This document shows, one piece after another, positions 22,568 through 33,697 of a DNA stretch of 50,530 nt (within the stretch, counting starts at the first letter, position 1; each line of letters starts with the position of its first letter). Position numbers and translations under genes: made by a program. The notes beneath the pieces are model-generated. The model saw nothing but the letters and a program-made list of their open reading frames with translations. It was not told the origin of the DNA and made no database searches. Source of the stretch: Macrocybe gigantea (Eukaryota; Basidiomycota; Agaricomycetes; Agaricales; Callistosporiaceae); the NCBI GenBank assembly GCA_011319805.1, contig SJRY01000296.1, positions 1-50,530 on the forward strand. Reading direction: 5' to 3'.

Positions 22568-24915
22568 ATGGCTGATACGGGCACTCCTCCTACCATTCCT
22601 TCAGAATTCCAACAGTACAAGTACGTCCTCCTGCAGTCTCCGACGTCGCTATTTGATCTTATAATCAAGTTCGTACGAGGAAGATCCGAAATGGCAGAAG
22701 AAGTTTACCATAATCTGGACATCCGTAGCTGCCTTCGTTGTATTTGTATCGCTCTGCAAGCTGGCGATTGGATTCTCGTCTAGAAGATGGCCTTATCTGG
22801 ATGCATTTTTTGGCATTCACGAAGATCCCCGTGATAGGTTTGGGACCTACCAAGTTGTGCGAAACGAAGATAAAGCGAGCCCAGTGGCCCAGACGAGTAG
22901 GACTGTTGCAAGCAAACGAGCACGTTGGTCCATTCCTTCCCGGCTGTTCTCTTCGCTTCGGTCTGTATTTTACTGGACGCTTCCTGGTATTGGCCTGAAC
23001 ATGGGACAAAGTAATGGTTTTCGTTTACATGCGGAAAAGCGCTTTTTGACCCAATGTGACAGTGTGTTTGATTGCTTCATACGCTGCCGCTGTGGTTGCG
23101 TGCATCGTCAAGGACGCTCCCCTTAGAGACAACCCGAACCGAGCCGGTTTCCTCGCCCTGGCTCAGCTGACACCCGTCTTCTTGTTCTCGATGAAGAACT
23201 CTCCGTTGTCGCTTCTGCTATCTCCCCCCTTGTTCTCCTACACCCACATCAATTTCCTGCATCGCTGGGCTGGGCGAACACTCTTTCTCTCTGCTGTTAT
23301 CCACGGTTCGCTATGGATACGGAATCACCTCCAATGGAATCTCCCAATACTCGGCCAACAGAAAGAGACGAGTGGGGTCGCCGCCTTCACAGTGTTGTGC
23401 GTCATTGTGCTGTCCAGCCTGAGGCCCGTACGATTGTGGTGTTGGGAATGGTTCTATTGGATCCAGTACGTCCCGTCTGGTGCCCATGCGCCTCCACCGT
23501 TGCAAATATCCTTTTTTTCCTTCTCGCAGCTTCCTCACATTCCCGGCTTTCTTCATTACGGTGTGCTATCACACTATTTACGCCGCTCCATGGATTTACC
23601 CCCTATTGCCTTCTATGCCTTCGACGTCTTAATGAGAATGCTTCGATACCGCGTTAAGGATGCTGAGCTCATTCAAGTCGACAATCAGATGACTCTTGTA
23701 CGTCCGCCATTTTCCAAACTGAACTTTCTGTTAGCATCCCATTCAACCATTACTACAGATTCGAATCCCCTTCTGCGAAAAGGGATTCCGTGCTGGTCAA
23801 TACATTCGCTTGCGCGTCTTTTTTGAAGGACGTGGAGTCTTCGAATCGCATCCGTTCAGCATAATGTCCGCTCCTAGTACGCCTGCGATGAAGACCTGCT
23901 TACGAGCATCAGATGTCGATGCATATTTGAGAAGACCCGAGAAGAGCAGTAATTCTGAAGAAGACCTGAGCGCTGCCCTCCACAGAAGCAACACTGATGA
24001 GGCCGCCGGGATCTTGCTCGGTGTCAGGGTTGTCGGAGATTGGACCAGAGCTCTGAACGAGTTCGTCCGTAAGGAAGGCGAGAGGCTCTACTCCACCCCT
24101 TCTGCTGGGACGTCACCTCCCATATCGGACGCAGTTATTGCCATACCCACACAGGTCATGTTCGACGGACCTTATGGCGGCTGTTCGATCGACCTCACCA
24201 CTTATGAACGGGTACTTCTACTCGCCGGTGGAAGCGGGGCGACCTTTGCCATCGGTATGCTAGATGAACTGGTAGCAGAGTGCTCCGCGAGAAATACATC
24301 GACGAAGAGATCGAGTTCGTCTGGTGTGTTCGATCTTATGGTAAGATCACGTCGCCTTATAAGTCCTCCCCATCTTCCCGCTGACAATGTCCACCGCGAA
24401 CGACAGGCTGCATCAAATGGTTCGCTCCGCTTCTCCGTGCTATAGCAGCTACCTCCGTGTCCCTGTCCCACATCGAGTTGTACATGACTGTCTACGTGAC
24501 ATGCATGTGCTCGCCCGAGCCACTTCCTCTTATTCCCAATTTCGATGTACGTGTGGGGTGGAGGCCGAAGCTCAACCAGTTGATGTCGGGGCTATTGAGA
24601 GCCGGTCGGGGAAGACTCGAGAAAGGCATTGCTGTCGACGGTGCACTGGAAGTGGAGAATGGAAGCGAGGAAGAGATGTGCGACTGCGGCTGCGTGGAAG
24701 TGCAGGATGAGACAGGGGCTTCCGAGGCCGCAGACAAGCCTGATGAGAAGGACGCTGTCGTGAAAGAAGTCGTGGATGATGAAGAAACTTTTGATGGGTT
24801 TGGGTGTCTGCGTGAGTGGTCCAGGCAGCTTGACGAGGGACGTTGCAAACGTCGTCGCCTCGCATATGGCCAAAGGCAGGCAGATGGCCTGCATACCGAA
24901 GTATTTTCTGTGTAA
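22568..24915 (+). CDS. Ferric reductase-like transmembrane protein (FRE/NOX family)
   Basis: Start MADTGTPPTIPSEFQQYNSY (22,568, joined across the first intron). The transmembrane part includes FTIIWTSVAAFVVFVSLCKL, the haem-ligand region THINFLHRWAGRTLFLSAVI with HG just after, and the second pair LPHIPGFLHYGVLSHYL. The FAD domain shows GQYIRLRVFF and HPFSIMSAP, and the NAD(P)H domain MFDGPYGG, LLAGGSGATF and VCVSGPGSL. The C-terminus is HTEVFSV. It would move electrons from cytosolic NADPH across the membrane to reduce Fe(III)/Cu(II) before uptake. Introns are phase-consistent up to the NAD domain. The reading frame then breaks near 24,295, 24,795 and 24,880. The last two compensate each other and put the conserved CxSGPG segment out of frame. 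Read without correction it would be a defective or altered protein. Confidence 0.85.
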
Positions 24916-25689
24916 GAACAGCATGATTTTGATCAAGTGTACATCTACTCTTTGTATTAAGGACGGAGTACTTTTGACTATGACAGACGATGTGGCCTTA
25001 CGGCGGAAGTTGTGAAGAAGTGGACACGGAAAGGAAACTCACTTGGATACACCCTGTCCACTTTTCCATGCGCCGATTTTTCCCTTCTCTCGTTCATTCT
25101 ACGTTGTTTGACCCTCTGGTTCAGTCGACTCGCCTTTTCCAGTCCTGCTCGCGGCAATATCAGCACCCGATTCGTCGAGCTGAATCGAGCTGTTGAGTGG
25201 TGACAAAGGCTCCGCCAAGTAGTGTACTTGACGGTCCTTCTGGACGAGAACTGATAATTTTCTTAAATCATCGAGACCACGGTGCCGCCGTTCGACGGCT
25301 GCAGCGCTGTAGTCCTAATGCTATAACAGACCGGATGGTCTTGACCTTCTCGTGTATCTCACGAGGGCGAAGACATGACCTTGGAAACCAGCAGCTACGA
25401 CGCTGCAGTCCTAAGGGTCTAATCCGTATAGCAGTTATTTGGAACTCCTACGTTTGTGACATTGCAAAGGAATTTCTTGTCATTCGAGTGTTATCCAGGT
25501 ATAGATAGTAGATACGTTACAGATGGTATGCAGGAGTAAAAAAAAAAGCGGGAACAGTGCAATATGGAAAGCAAAAGATCCTACGACCTTGAAAGAGCAA
25601 GAGGTATGTATGGTATATAGAAGACTCATTCAAAGAGAACGAAATCGAAAAGCAAACCACATATATGGTACAGAAAGAGTATCCCGAAA
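24916..25689. other. Convergent intergenic region
   Basis: Between the ferric reductase and the 3' end of the coiled-coil gene. It holds a weak internal repeat: GCTGCAGCGCTGTAGTCCTAA near 25,299 resembles CTACGACGCTGCAGTCCTAA near 25,395. No gene is supported. Confidence 0.4.
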
Positions 25690-28600
25690 TCAGTCGTCCC
25701 AGCCATCTCCATCGCTGTGACGGATGCTGAGGTCCAAGCTGCTCAAGAGAGTCTTGGGGAGACCAAGAGTGCCCAGCGTTGCTCGTCCAGCGGAGCATTG
25801 AGAAACTGGTGCTGACTCGTTTGTTCTCGTCCTCGGCTCACCGTGGAGGGCATTGCTGAAACGTTCGCGTTCGCGACCAGGGTTGACATAGCCAGGAAGA
25901 CTCCATCCTTCTGACATCCGCTCAGTCACGGACAACGAACTACTGATGTCGTGCTTCAGTCGGCTCAGGCCTGCACTAGGAGCGAGGGTGCCCCTCGGCC
26001 CGAGGCGACTCCCGGTCTTGAGCAGCTGGGTTCTCAAATCTCCGACTTCTTTCCGTAGCTCTCCCACCATCGAAGCGTCTCGTTCTCTTCTTCGACTTGC
26101 ATTAGCCTCTCCCTCAATTCCGAGTTCTCGTCGCGCAGCGTCCGCGTCACCCGTTGGGAGTCAGAGAGAGCATTCAGAAGAGCGCCCGTTTCAGTCGCAT
26201 GCTTTTCCTTTAGCTCGCGAACGTCGTCTCTGTCCCGATCCCGTTCTCTTCCCAGATATGCATAGGATGAGCTTGATACAGATGTAGGAGCGGTTGAGGT
26301 GGATCGAGGAGTGTCCCTGCTGCCGCTGGAAACAGTGTACGTTGGGCTCTCCATCACTCCGTAGGCTGAAAATGTGCCGCTCCCTCTTCTTCCTGTCCCC
26401 CCGCTGGATCCGCTGCCGACCTCAGACATTGCCATCCTCGAGAGAGCGCGTGAATTGTAATCGAAGGAGCCTCTGGTAGAGCCGAACCTGCCCAAAGCAC
26501 TAGTTGACCCACCAGCACTGCGTTCGCCATCTCTATCGTGGTCAATCAAGCCGGCAGCTTTAAATGCCTTGACAGTTCTCGGGCCCAACCAGTCCGTCAG
26601 CGGCGTGCGTCCATTTGGCCCGGCACCAGGCCCATCCACCCGTCTTCCAACCTTACCCGACAGACTGCTACTGGGTCTGAGTTGGTCAAGCTCGCCAAAT
26701 TCACCGCGGAGCGGATGCGGAGGTTCCAGGGTGTCCGCGCCTGCACGTACATGGCTACCAAGAGACCGCACAAACCGCTCCTGGACGCTCATGCTACGCT
26801 TTCTTGTTCTGGAAAGGGCTATAGATTCGCCCCAAGAACTCGGTGTATCACCTGGGCTTGAGCGTAATTCGTCAAGCGATGGCCTGACAGGTGTTCCATA
26901 TACGAAGCGTAGCTCAGGAGGCGGAGGCCCTGCAGGAGACGACGATTCGCCATTTTCTGTGGGAGTAGACGATTCCAATGAGATGCGGATTGGCCTTTGA
27001 TCGAAGCTTCCTCTAGCAGTGGAATCCATGGAGCCCCTAGGGGAGACACCACCTGCTTTCAAGGAAGGCGAAGGAGAAGTCGGGGATAGACGCGCAGTTG
27101 GTGACAAGGGTGGTTGAAGGCCTGTCGCAACTCTTTCTCCGTTCTCGGGTGCAGTAAACGAATTAGTGGTCGGAGCCACTGACCGTAGCGGTCTCTTTCC
27201 AGCGAACGAGGCGAGCCTGGATGACGTTGACGATGGCGTGCCTAACCTTGACTGCAGCGTACCTGCTCGGCGAGCCAGCAGAGAAGGAGTTGAGGTGACA
27301 GCCTCGTCAGCCTTTGTTGCGGGCGTGGATCGAAAGCTAGGGACGTTCGAGGCAGAGACTGACCGTGATAGCGGCGAAGAAGGGGTGCCGTGCCTTTGCG
27401 AGTGACCGTTTCTGAGGTTATCGACAGGTGGGTTCGTAGGCAAGACGTCACTATCTTTCCCATCTTCAGCTAGGAGAAAATTAACCGAAAAATACTCCTT
27501 CAAAGATTTGGAACTTACTCAGTCCAGAAGCATGCACCGACGCGGGACGTAAGCGTGGCAGGCCAGACTGTTGTCTGGAATGCCGTGGTCGGAGAGTCGT
27601 CTTCTGCGTAAAAGTATGGTTCTGCGTCAGAGAATGAGCCGAAGGAGAGGAGGGAGAACGAGGAGCCGAGGGGTTGATGGAATGCCCGGTGATGAGGCTG
27701 ATGCCTGGTTAAGGTCGACGGTTGAAGACTGCGAAGGTTGCGGTATGATGGACAGATTTTTGCCGTCTTTCGTAGTCAGATGATTCGGGCTCAACAAGGC
27801 TGCGAGATCCGGGTCCAGCGCGTCGAAATTAAAGCTTTTGTCTGGATCTTGCTGATGACCTTCGTCGTCGTCAATGATAACGGCTTCCTTTGTATTGAGC
27901 CATTGGCTGGTGCCGAGAGAGCTGTCGGTTTTTATGGCGTCCAGGACTTGATTTGCGACATGAGTTGTAGAGAGTTCAGCGGCAGATATATCCGCGTCGA
28001 GTTCGGACCTAGCATTGGAGCTTTGCGCGTCCGGTCTATCGAACGTCAGCATATGACTATCTTGTGAGACGGCAGAAGGTTCCGTGGCAACGGGTGCCAG
28101 GATGTCGCGCAGCGGAGGGGGGGAAGGTGAAGGTGATACATCGCCCGGTGGTGTGTGTTTGGACATACCAGAGTTATCGGCCTCGAGGATGATGGAAAGG
28201 TCAGTCGGAATTGGAGGAAGAGGGGAGGGTGTTCGTAAAACGGGCGGCCGGTCTGCAATGCACGTGAGTCAAGGAAAAAAAGAAGGCGGCGCGTCGACGT
28301 ACTCGAGAACACGACCGTATCGTCGTTGTCTTTTGCAGCACGCGTCTCTGGTTCAGTTGAAGGATGGTCGGGAAGGGGTTTGTCTAATGTTGACAGAGAC
28401 AGAGACCTCCTGACACCAGCCTCGCTGGATGAACGACCGATGGAAATGACGGGCGACTCTTCGTTCAAAGACACCTTCCTTTCCCTCCCCATCGACTTCC
28501 TCACAGAACCAAAATTAACGAATGGGCTCTTTGACGATGGCGTGACGGGGGAGGCATTGTTGACGAGCGTCGACTGCTTGTTTGGGCCGAAGGGTAGGAG

Positions 28601-28825
28601 TGATCGCAAAGACCGAAAGGCCGGGATACCGGAAGGTGTGGCGGGGGGATTAGAAAGAGGCGAATGTGCTGTAGGAATGAGCTTGGTGTTCGAAACATTG
28701 CTTGTCGACTGACGGCGAACGGATGGAATGGCGGAGGGAAAGGCACTTTTCTTGGACTGGTTCGGCGTCGCCATCGACGCGTTGGAAGCCTGAGGTTGCG
28801 AGACTGAAAAGCGAGTTGGAGGCAA
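25690..28825 (-). CDS. Large disordered protein with C-terminal coiled coil
   Basis: Starting MPPTRFSVSQPQASNASMAT (28,825), the protein is rich in Ser, Pro and Arg for about 850 residues (SRSVSASNVPSFRSTPATKA, RKRSMSVQERFVRSLGSHV). It ends in a heptad-like helix (DVRELKEKHATETGALLNAL, SELRERLMQVEEENETLR, then MVGELRKEVGDLRTQLLKTG). Exons join after VVFS (about 28,300-28,250) and after VHASGL (about 27,530-27,480). Two one-base frame breaks remain: near 27,675 (SSPGIPSTPR versus PSAPRSPSSPSAHS) and near 26,068 inside the coiled coil. No catalytic motif is seen; a cytoskeletal or scaffold role is only a guess from architecture. The stop is at 25,690 after SIRHSDGDGWDD. Confidence 0.65.
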
Positions 28826-29440
28826 GAGAAAGAATGATCAACTGGTTACCGGCCCAGCTGTTCTTGGCATGAACGAAGAGACGGAGACGATGTTAGTGCA
28901 TATCAGCAACGCCGACTTTGAACGAGTTCAAAAAAACTGTGAGAACAGCTCAATTTGATCCAGCCTTTCAAGGAAGGACCCTGACAAGTTATTTCAACAA
29001 ACTTTGGGACTTTACTGAACATGCCATCGTCGTCGTCCGCTCATCGTGTTCCATTCATAGACATCCCGTCAGAGGAACATCTCAAGCTCGATGGCGTCGC
29101 TTTTTCGTCCACTATGCTGGGCACAGTGAGAACGAGAGTGATGGCTTACCACACTCAATACGCCTGTCAAATGCGTATAGCACGGCGCCATAGAATCATC
29201 GCACGGTGCGTGGGCCCACCCGGGAATTATTTGAGCCCATGCATGTGTTGACCGTCGAGCAGGGGCAGGCTCTTGTCCTGTGCTTCCCTTTTGGTGCCGT
29301 TCACAGGTGCGGGTGTTGCCAGGCATATGGGGGTCGTTTTGACATGGGCATCGGTGCAGAAGGTAGGCGTTAGGGATGGGGAAGACGAGGATCACAATGG
29401 CAGGATGGGGATGGTGACATGCTTATGCCCAGGTCCCACA
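28826..29440. other. Intergenic, one unassigned ORF
   Basis: The plus-strand ORF 29,021-29,251 begins MPSSSSAHRVPFIDIPSEEH and looks partly coding, but has no continuation or recognised family. It may be an old fragment. Confidence 0.3.
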
Positions 29441-29560
29441 AAGCTACCCATGATTACTGAGGGCGAACTCACGCCCCGGGTTGTCCACGAATTCGAACTA
29501 GCCTGCCTTGATTATTTTGCAGTCAAAGCCATTACCGAAAACCAAGTCACCACTGTACTC
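29441..29560 (+). mobile_element. Retrotransposon gag N-terminal fragment
   Basis: The frame through 29,448-29,560 reads MITEGELTPRVVHEFELACL then DYFAVKAITENQV. This resembles the start of agaricomycete Ty3/gypsy gag proteins (LTP+R+++FE...C..YF..K pattern). It stops being gag-like after about 38 residues, and no zinc knuckle, protease or RT follows. Assignment rests on this short motif. Confidence 0.4.
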
Positions 29561-29659
29561 CCCACCTACCCTTCTTTGTCGTTTCACTCTCCCTTCTCCT
29601 CGTTCATCCTCAATCTCGGACGCTCGCTTTTTGCTCTCTCTATTTTCTTCTCATCGTCA

Positions 29660-30307
29660 ATGACTCAGGATGACGCGCTCCAGTCTTTCGGTGAATCGAC
29701 ACCTCAGGGACCGCTCCCGACCACTCAGGGACAATCCTCGGACTCGAGTACCCTCGCTTCTCCAGCGGTTGCGTCCCCTGCCCGAGTTGGGTCCTCGAGA
29801 AAGCTCAAGCGACCTGCCTTTAGCTCAGCGCCTCGGACCGTCGCTTTCGTCTCCGGGGGAGTCCACTCCGAGTCTCCTGCACAGGTTGACCCCAGCACGA
29901 GCGGAAATCCGATCCCTATTGGGCGGTTTCAGGCCGAGCTCATGGAGGCCCTACAGGAAGAGGTCAATAGATTCGAGAGAGGCGAACTCACGAAGTCTGA
30001 GGTTGTCAGCAGGATTTCCGAATACATCTGGTCCTCTGGTGTCTCCGCCGAGGTCAAACGTGTCTCGGTCTCGCAGTACGTCTCCCAACTCGATGAGCTC
30101 GAATCACAGAAGCATCTCGCTATCCGCCAGAGTGCGAAGATCCCATTGCTCGGTCCCATCTCAGTATCGGCTCCAGTCAGAGCATCAACCGAGGAGTCCC
30201 CTTTTGAGTCAGCTCACGACGTCGCCGAATGTTTCCTCAGTCAGCTTGGGGACCCATTCTATAGAGATAAAGATTTGAAATCGGGGGTAATGAGACTGTC
30301 CGGTTAG
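29660..30307 (+). CDS. Agaricomycete hypothetical protein, probably transposon-associated
   Basis: An intronless 215-codon ORF starts MTQDDALQSFGESTPQGPLP and is Ser/Pro-rich for about 95 residues. A helical part follows (FQAELMEALQEEVNRFERGE, LTKSEVVSRISEYIW, VSQYVSQLDELESQ). The second frame across the same DNA is also open but lacks this helical pattern. The helical segment resembles N-terminal parts of multi-copy agaricomycete proteins near retroelements, and a gag-like fragment lies just upstream. The ORF ends at a stop right before AT-rich DNA, so it may be truncated. No function assigned. Confidence 0.45.
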   Translation: MTQDDALQSFGESTPQGPLPTTQGQSSDSSTLASPAVASPARVGSSRKLKRPAFSSAPRTVAFVSGGVHSESPAQVDPSTSGNPIPIGRFQAELMEALQEEVNRFERGELTKSEVVSRISEYIWSSGVSAEVKRVSVSQYVSQLDELESQKHLAIRQSAKIPLLGPISVSAPVRASTEESPFESAHDVAECFLSQLGDPFYRDKDLKSGVMRLSG

Positions 30308-31168
30308 ATATTTAGTTGAAACGATGCGCCCAAAAATATAAGACATGCAATGTGTAACAACAAAGTAGTCATATATTAATGATATAATCTAATAGTGAAC
30401 AACCAAACTGCCATTCCAACCACAGGAACGGCGGTCATGCATGTTACAAACAACCTGAACCGCCATTCCTGTAACAGGAATTGGCGGTACTACTATCACG
30501 TGATGTGTCACGTTACAAAGCGATAGGATTGAGAATCGCGAAAAATATTGAGCGCTGTACCAATCACGTTCAGTAACCGTCATGTCCTCGTCTAACCAAG
30601 AACCCAGTGCCTATATATATATGGTGCGTAATGCTGGACGTGTCTGGCAGCATGATTGGCGCTGCAGAGTTGTCACCCACCGAAGTGTTTGTCTTCACGG
30701 GTGCCAGCGTCCGGATTCACCTATCGTGGTAAATCTCCTCGGTGCATGATTATTCGGAAGCTCTGAACCCACTCGATACATGAAGGAGAGGCGTGCGATC
30801 AGTGGGAGTATGTTTCAGAGGAACATCTTTTGGACTGCGAGGATGTGTACAGGTGGGTACACTTAATATATCAACCTGGATCATCCTGCCTCAAGTGCTA
30901 TCGTCAGAGAAATCATGATAATCGTAAATAGCACCGAACCAGAGTCCGAGCGTCCTCTATCATTACAAACAAGAGTATTCTTGCTACCAGCTAATAAAAA
31001 AATTGTTTCAGAAAAACAGGAAAAGGGGACAAAAAGGTAGGAAAAATGTCGTTGTCCAGAAAAGTGAATACGGCTAGATGAAAAGATGTGGATATATGGC
31101 ATGCCAGTCGATAGCAAGAGTAGGACCGAAGCAACGGAAAAAATGAAAGACCGAAAGTGGATCGAGGT
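30308..31168. other. AT-rich non-coding stretch with hairpins
   Basis: Holds the hairpin pair listed separately and an AT dinucleotide run near 30,613. A short Cys/His-containing frame (30,630-30,870; HEGEACDQWEYVSEEHLLDC) cannot be built into a gene. Confidence 0.4.
30413..30495. repeat. Two similar inverted-repeat hairpins
   Basis: Near 30,470-30,490 CCGCCATTCCTG is followed by CAGGAATTGGCGG, a near-perfect inverted repeat with a TAA loop. Near 30,410-30,436 a related version reads CTGCCATTCC ... GGAACGGCGG. Both pair a GCCATTCC arm with a GGAA(n)GGCGG arm. Confidence 0.6.
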
Positions 31169-32119
31169 TCACAGAGTTCCAGCTTGTTCATCAAACGCCT
31201 CTCCTGTCCTCGGTTGCACTAGTCGGACAGTGCCGACGTGGTCTGACGAAGGGGCGTCATCATCCCCGTCGTCGTCCTTCTGCCACAAGCTTACGCTCTC
31301 CTCCCGATCGTCCTCCCCAATGCCCTTCGGGTATTTCCTCTCCGCTCGCTTCTCCTTCTCCTTCTCCCGCGTCTGCCCTCCTTCGCTCGTCCACGAGTCC
31401 TGGCCTCATGCCGAATCTGTTGCAGACGGGAACGACAACAGGGTCTCTTCCGCGACGGCAAATCTGTCCGTTTAGCCGCTCCACCGAATCGCGTGTTGAT
31501 CATGGTTGGCGGAGCGCTGTGCACCTCGTGCTCGTTTGCAAAGCGCGACATGTGCAGCTCGATGGTCTGCTTCGGTCCCATGCTGCCGCTGTTTTCGCTG
31601 CTGCCTCCTTCTGCGATCGGTGACAAGGAAGTGTCGTCCATCTCGAGTAGATCCACTCTCGTGGTTGACGACGAGGTATCGGGTAGCCCATCTATCTTGT
31701 TGTGCGGTAGTGGAGGATAAGAAGGTGCCGGCGAACCCACCGTGAGGTGATGCTCCGTCGTGTGCTCATTGCCCGTCCCTGGCCGTTTATATTGGCGGAC
31801 GACGTCTGGGCTGTCAAACTTGATGGAAAGCTTCTTCGACATCGGAGACCCAATGACGGATGAGTGGGTATCGTCTCGCGGCAGCATGGGCGCGTCGTAC
31901 AGCTGATGTCGCTTCATGCCGCTGGTCGCTGGCAGCAATGAAGGCCATTGCAGATGGCATGCGTCAACACAATGGTCGCCGCTGGCACTGGATGGGAGGT
32001 TATTGGGGACTTTGTAGGGAGGAGTAGGGAGCGAAATTACCTGGATGAGCTAGGGAGGGCTTAGGTGGTACGGCTGGTTGGCTAGGGTTTTCGCTACTTG
32101 CACTGTAGAACCTGGACAT
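31169..32119 (-). CDS. Hypothetical disordered protein
   Basis: Start MSRFYSASSENPSQPAVPPK (32,119). The next exon holds ATSGMKRHQLYDAPMLPRDD, MSKKLSIKFDSPDVVRQYKR and STTRVDLLEMDDTSLSPIAE. An intron beginning in the TTCG|GTGGAG context joins INTRFG to QDSWTSEGGQTREKEK, then an acidic stretch (WQKDDDGDDDAPSSD) and the end GEAFDEQAGTL. The first intron (about 32,090-31,930) has alternative acceptors; the one after TGCTGCCAG keeps the frame. The protein is polar throughout with no transmembrane or catalytic motif. It is the last gene left of the repeat-bounded block. Confidence 0.5.
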
Positions 32120-32493
32120 GAAAATTTTTGGAAACATCTTTTGCATTTCACAATATTTTATATGACATAAAATTTGTTCTCCTCTCATATGGGGAATAAA
32201 CAATGATAATGTCAAAAAAACACAGTCATGAGTAACTTTTAATATAAATGAAAGACGTGCTGCTATTCTGGGACCACAACTGAATATTGATATTGAAGAC
32301 AGCTTGAATCAGAGCATAAAGAACTTAGGGTTAGTGATGGATAACAATACTAAGGGAGATGGAATGTGGAAGAAACCTCCGTCAATGACGGACAAGGATG
32401 GCAGGACGGGATGGGACTAAAAGGGGCGACTATTGATGATGGATAGTGATGACCAGGTGATACCAGACGTGAATGAAATGAGTGTCAATGATG

Positions 32494-32905
32494 GCTAGTA
32501 GACATCAAGTCATACTAGCAGACAGCCCGACAACACGTCAGGACCGTCAAAGATGAAATCATGCGACTTCAAGTCAGCCCGAGCTTGTGACAGAGACGAG
32601 AAGCAGAGCAGGAGGAAGATAAGATTGAGTTGGTCGCCGGGCATTTGTATTGCATTATTTGCACTCTTTGTCAGCAGTGCGTCCTTTGTTTGCACTGACT
32701 TGATGAAATTTGGCCAAGTCTGTTCCGTCACTCCCTTCCGCTCTCTCTGCTCCTCCTTGCTCCTCCTCTCTCCCTCCCGCTTCTCTTCTGCTCATCTCAC
32801 CGCACCTATTATTGGAACAGCAACCCTGACTTGATGTCGGGTTGCTTCCAGGACATGACTTGATGTCTGTCCTTGATTGAATGACTGGACGTCTTCGATC
32901 TCGAC
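32494..32905 (+). repeat. Terminal-repeat module A (outer left copy)
   Basis: Six 12-mers in two clusters: GACATCAAGTCA 32,501, GACAACACGTCA 32,529, GACTTCAAGTCA 32,565; then, inverted, TGACTTGATGTC 32,827 and 32,856, TGACTGGACGTC 32,882. The roughly 250 bp between is purine-rich then pyrimidine-rich. The outer edge reads AGTAGACA...GTCATACT as in modules B and C. A GTAAGC donor-like site follows at about 32,996. Confidence 0.75.
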
Positions 32906-33519
32906 AATCATCTGGATCAAGACCCGCGCTCTCATTGTCTCCTCATGCCAATTGCCGGACGCTATGACTTGGACTCGTATTAATGGTTCATTCAGTAAGC
33001 TTTTTAATCTTTAACCCTAGGTCTTCGTCTGAACGCATCAATTTTATATATTGCCTATGCATGTTAATGCCAGGATTTCCCCTCAACGTTCTGGGAGTTC
33101 ATCTCTTACCACTGCCTGAGTTTTTAATGAACTGTTCTATTGCTATTAAGGTGAATCATCTTCTACATACAGTCGCGAACAGGAACTCTTTCTAACTGAC
33201 ATCCATTTGCAATCAGGTCCGCACCCTTGTGGCATGTCTAGGCTTCAAGCAAGAAAAGAGTTGGAGGAGAACGGCAATAGGTCTGTGTTTCATCCTTCCT
33301 AAAGACGAGGTTGAGTGACTTCAAACTAGGCCAAGCTTGTCTAAATATTGGAAAGAAGGGAAAGAGCGGCGTTGATATTGTGGGCTGCTTGAATGACCTG
33401 GGTGGCCTCGGAATATAGTAGGAATGTCATACTGAAATCCATGAAATGTGTTAGCGAATGCGTTGAAAGGCCTGAGTGATGTACAAAGTAGTCCAGTGGC
33501 TACTTAGGTCGGAATCAAA
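32906..33519. other. Spacer between modules A and B
   Basis: AT-rich, with no complete gene. A short possible exon, MSRLQARKELEENGN from ATG 33,234 before a GT site, may be a remnant of whatever module A once drove. Confidence 0.35.
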
Positions 33520-33695
33520 TTAAGCCTGCCATGACTGTTCAGCGGCGGCATTGGCTTCGATGTTGCTGATGAGTTCGTTGAGAGGATTATTGACAGTGGG
33601 TCGGGAGATGTTGAAGCCATCATTGGAGGCTGAGGAGTTGAGCTCTTCACCGTAAATCATGAGAAACGTTGAAGATGGCAAGAATACGTCGAAGA
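33520..33695 (-). repeat. Repeated C-terminal coding tail, copy 2
   Basis: The minus strand reads NDGFNISRPTVNNPLNELIS then NIEANAAAEQSWQA and a stop at 33,520, homologous to 16,960-17,135. Its upstream side ends at the outer edge of module B, so the gene it came from is truncated there. Confidence 0.55.
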
Positions 33696-33697
33696 AG

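Noticed and set aside
23759..23771. GATTCGAATCCCC, like a tRNA T-loop
   Set aside because: It lies at an intron-exon junction of the ferric reductase, and no acceptor stem, D-arm or anticodon arm can be built around it.
30352..30520. TGTAAC ... GTTACA as a solo LTR or TIR
   Set aside because: Termini are short and partly mismatched, no target-site duplication is visible, and no second copy occurs in the window.
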